The position numbers and the translations under genes are program-made. DNA of 34,558 bases from NCBI GenBank assembly GCA_016191205.1, contig JACPPB010000019.1:1-34558 (forward strand). The letters run 5' to 3'. The DNA comes from Gammaproteobacteria bacterium. GTDB taxonomy: Bacteria; Pseudomonadota; Gammaproteobacteria; Pseudomonadales; Porticoccaceae. Below, piece after piece: positions 33,441 to 34,558 of the stretch. Numbering within the stretch: the first letter of the stretch is position 1; each line of letters opens with the position of its first letter. A model generated the notes under the pieces. It saw only the letters and a list, made by a program, of their open reading frames with translations. It searched no databases and was not told the DNA's origin.

Positions 33441-34558
33441 TTACCAGATCCGTTGCAGAAGCTCGGTATCGCGCACGATTTTACGCGCGAGATGCGCGGC
33501 GAGATTGGCCACCAACTTGGTCTTGACACTGCCTTCCAGGGCGTCGAAGGGAATCTCCAGGCAGCGTGTATCCCGGGATGCGACGATATTGGCCGATCGC
33601 CTGCGGTCGGTCAGCATCGCAATCTCTCCAAAACACATGCCGGCGCCCATGATCGTCAGGCGCAACGAATGCTGCGTGTCGGTTTCCACCATCGCCTCCA
33701 CCTCGCCTTCAAGGACGAAAAAAAACGATTCCGCCAGCTGTCCCAGACGAAAGATCTTCTCCCCGGCGCGGAACTGTACCGGCGTGCCCAGGGCCACCAG
33801 ACTGGCGAGCTCCGCAGCGGTGAAGCCGGTGCAAAGGTATTGCGCGGAAATATCGCCAGCGACCACTTCGCCGTTATCGACGTCCGGCCCCAAAGCGGCG
33901 AGCAGCCCGTTTTCACACCACTCCAGGGCACGGTCGATTTCGTCGAATGCGAACAGTGAGGGCGAACCATGATCGAGCGACGCCGCGCGAATCTGGCGAA
34001 TAAACAGGTTGTGGTCCTTGGCGCCGGTAAAAAACAGGCGGATTCCGCGCGTCGCGAGGATATCGGTAAAGGCAATGAGAATGGATGTCGCCGCGCGGTC
34101 AATCTCGAACACCCGCCGCAGGTCGATCACCAGAAAATCGATGGCGTCCCGTTCGTTCAGAATCTGTTGCGTGACGGACTCCGTGGCGCCAAACATCAGC
34201 TCACCGCGCAACTCGAACACCCGGATGCGCGATCCTTCCCGCGCCAGCAACTCGGTCTCCGCAACTCGCCGTTGCCGACGCGAGCGAAACCGGGAGCAAT
34301 CATAGACCGAGCGGATGACGGTGGAGGACGTGGAGCGAGCGACGTTGAACAGATGCAGCCGGAAATCGCTCGATACGCGCCGACAGGCCTCGACGCCACG
34401 CATGCTGTTGCCCTTGGCATCGAGCAGCGGCGAGAACACACCCAGCCCGAGCTGGCCCGGCAACACCGCCATGATGCCCCCGCCGACCCCGCTCTTGGCG
34501 GGCATCCCCACATCGAAGACCCAACGCCCGGAATAGTCGTACATGCCGCAGGTGCTCA
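33441..34558 (-). CDS. glsA: Glutaminase fused to STAS and cyclic-nucleotide-binding domains (3' part)
   Basis: The gene runs off the window at its 5' end; 371 complete codons are visible. They begin in the last part of a beta-lactamase-like (serine-dependent) glutaminase: STCGMYDYSGRWVFDVGMPA, KSGVGGGIMAVLPGQLGLGV, FSPLLDAKGNSMRG. Glutaminase hydrolyses glutamine to glutamate and ammonia. A STAS domain follows (about residues 105-205 counted from the Met at 34544; RVFELRGELMFGATESVTQQ, DFLVIDLRRVFEIDRAAT), then a cNMP-binding domain (237-345) with GEIAMLTDRRRSANIVA. The fusion suggests regulation by a nucleotide or by partner binding. The missing N-terminus would hold the catalytic SxxK motif. 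Confidence 0.93.
   Translation of the reverse strand, partial: STCGMYDYSGRWVFDVGMPAKSGVGGGIMAVLPGQLGLGVFSPLLDAKGNSMRGVEACRRVSSDFRLHLFNVARSTSSTVIRSVYDCSRFRSRRQRRVAETELLAREGSRIRVFELRGELMFGATESVTQQILNERDAIDFLVIDLRRVFEIDRAATSILIAFTDILATRGIRLFFTGAKDHNLFIRQIRAASLDHGSPSLFAFDEIDRALEWCENGLLAALGPDVDNGEVVAGDISAQYLCTGFTAAELASLVALGTPVQFRAGEKIFRLGQLAESFFFVLEGEVEAMVETDTQHSLRLTIMGAGMCFGEIAMLTDRRRSANIVASRDTRCLEIPFDALEGSVKTKLVANLAAHLARKIVRDTELLQRIW

Overview
The window is about 34.6 kb of GC-rich chromosome (roughly 63-66% by eye) with dense genes, short gaps and many start/stop overlaps. Gene content and order point to a gammaproteobacterium: comEC-exbB-exbD-msbA, holD-rimI, ilvB-ilvN-ilvC followed by pssA-leuA, prfB (with its +1 frameshift)-lysS, purE-purK and nfeD-qmcA. 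The FAD and flavin monooxygenases, short-chain dehydrogenase and hot-dog fold protein suggest an environmental heterotroph. I do not assign a genus.

Layout. 1-165 is a low-GC stretch unlike everything after it, and it cuts off msbA near codon 53. 166-3789 (minus) carries msbA', exbD, exbB and comEC. 3888-5550 (plus) has a small flavodoxin-like protein and a patatin phospholipase. 5528-7161 (minus) has an SDR and a hot-dog protein. 7324-9114 is a lower-GC accessory patch: a PIN-like protein with its own promoter, a repeat-rich spacer and a RelE/Xre toxin-antitoxin pair under a self-operator promoter. 9165-16591 (minus) is a branched-chain amino-acid block: ilvB, ilvN, ilvC, terminator, pssA, leu leader peptide, leuA, then holD-like and rimI. 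16780-18324 (plus) is a Baeyer-Villiger-type monooxygenase ending at a strong hairpin. 18477-22164 (minus) is prfB-lysS-ung plus a small coiled-coil protein. 22328-25446 (plus) is a three-gene cassette: alkaline-phosphatase-superfamily transferase, LicC-like nucleotidyltransferase and a broken kinase. 25495-34558 (minus) has nfeD-qmcA, a TPR-Fic protein, a large lipoprotein, an LLM flavin monooxygenase, purE-purK and the 3' part of a glutaminase-STAS-cNMP gene.

How the parts work together. IlvB/IlvN make acetolactate, IlvC should reduce it, and LeuA diverts the product into leucine. The leader upstream of leuA has five consecutive Leu codons, which suggests leucine-responsive control. Yet ilvC lacks about 60 residues, including active-site positions, and the kinase in the 24.4 kb cassette lacks its middle and changes frame. 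These two internal losses, with the compositional break at about 170, are either real lesions or assembly faults, and the distinction matters for any metabolic reading. The most system-like novelty candidates are the transferase/cytidylyltransferase/kinase cassette, the TPR-Fic protein and the PIN plus toxin-antitoxin patch. No rRNA, tRNA, CRISPR array or intact transposase was recognised.
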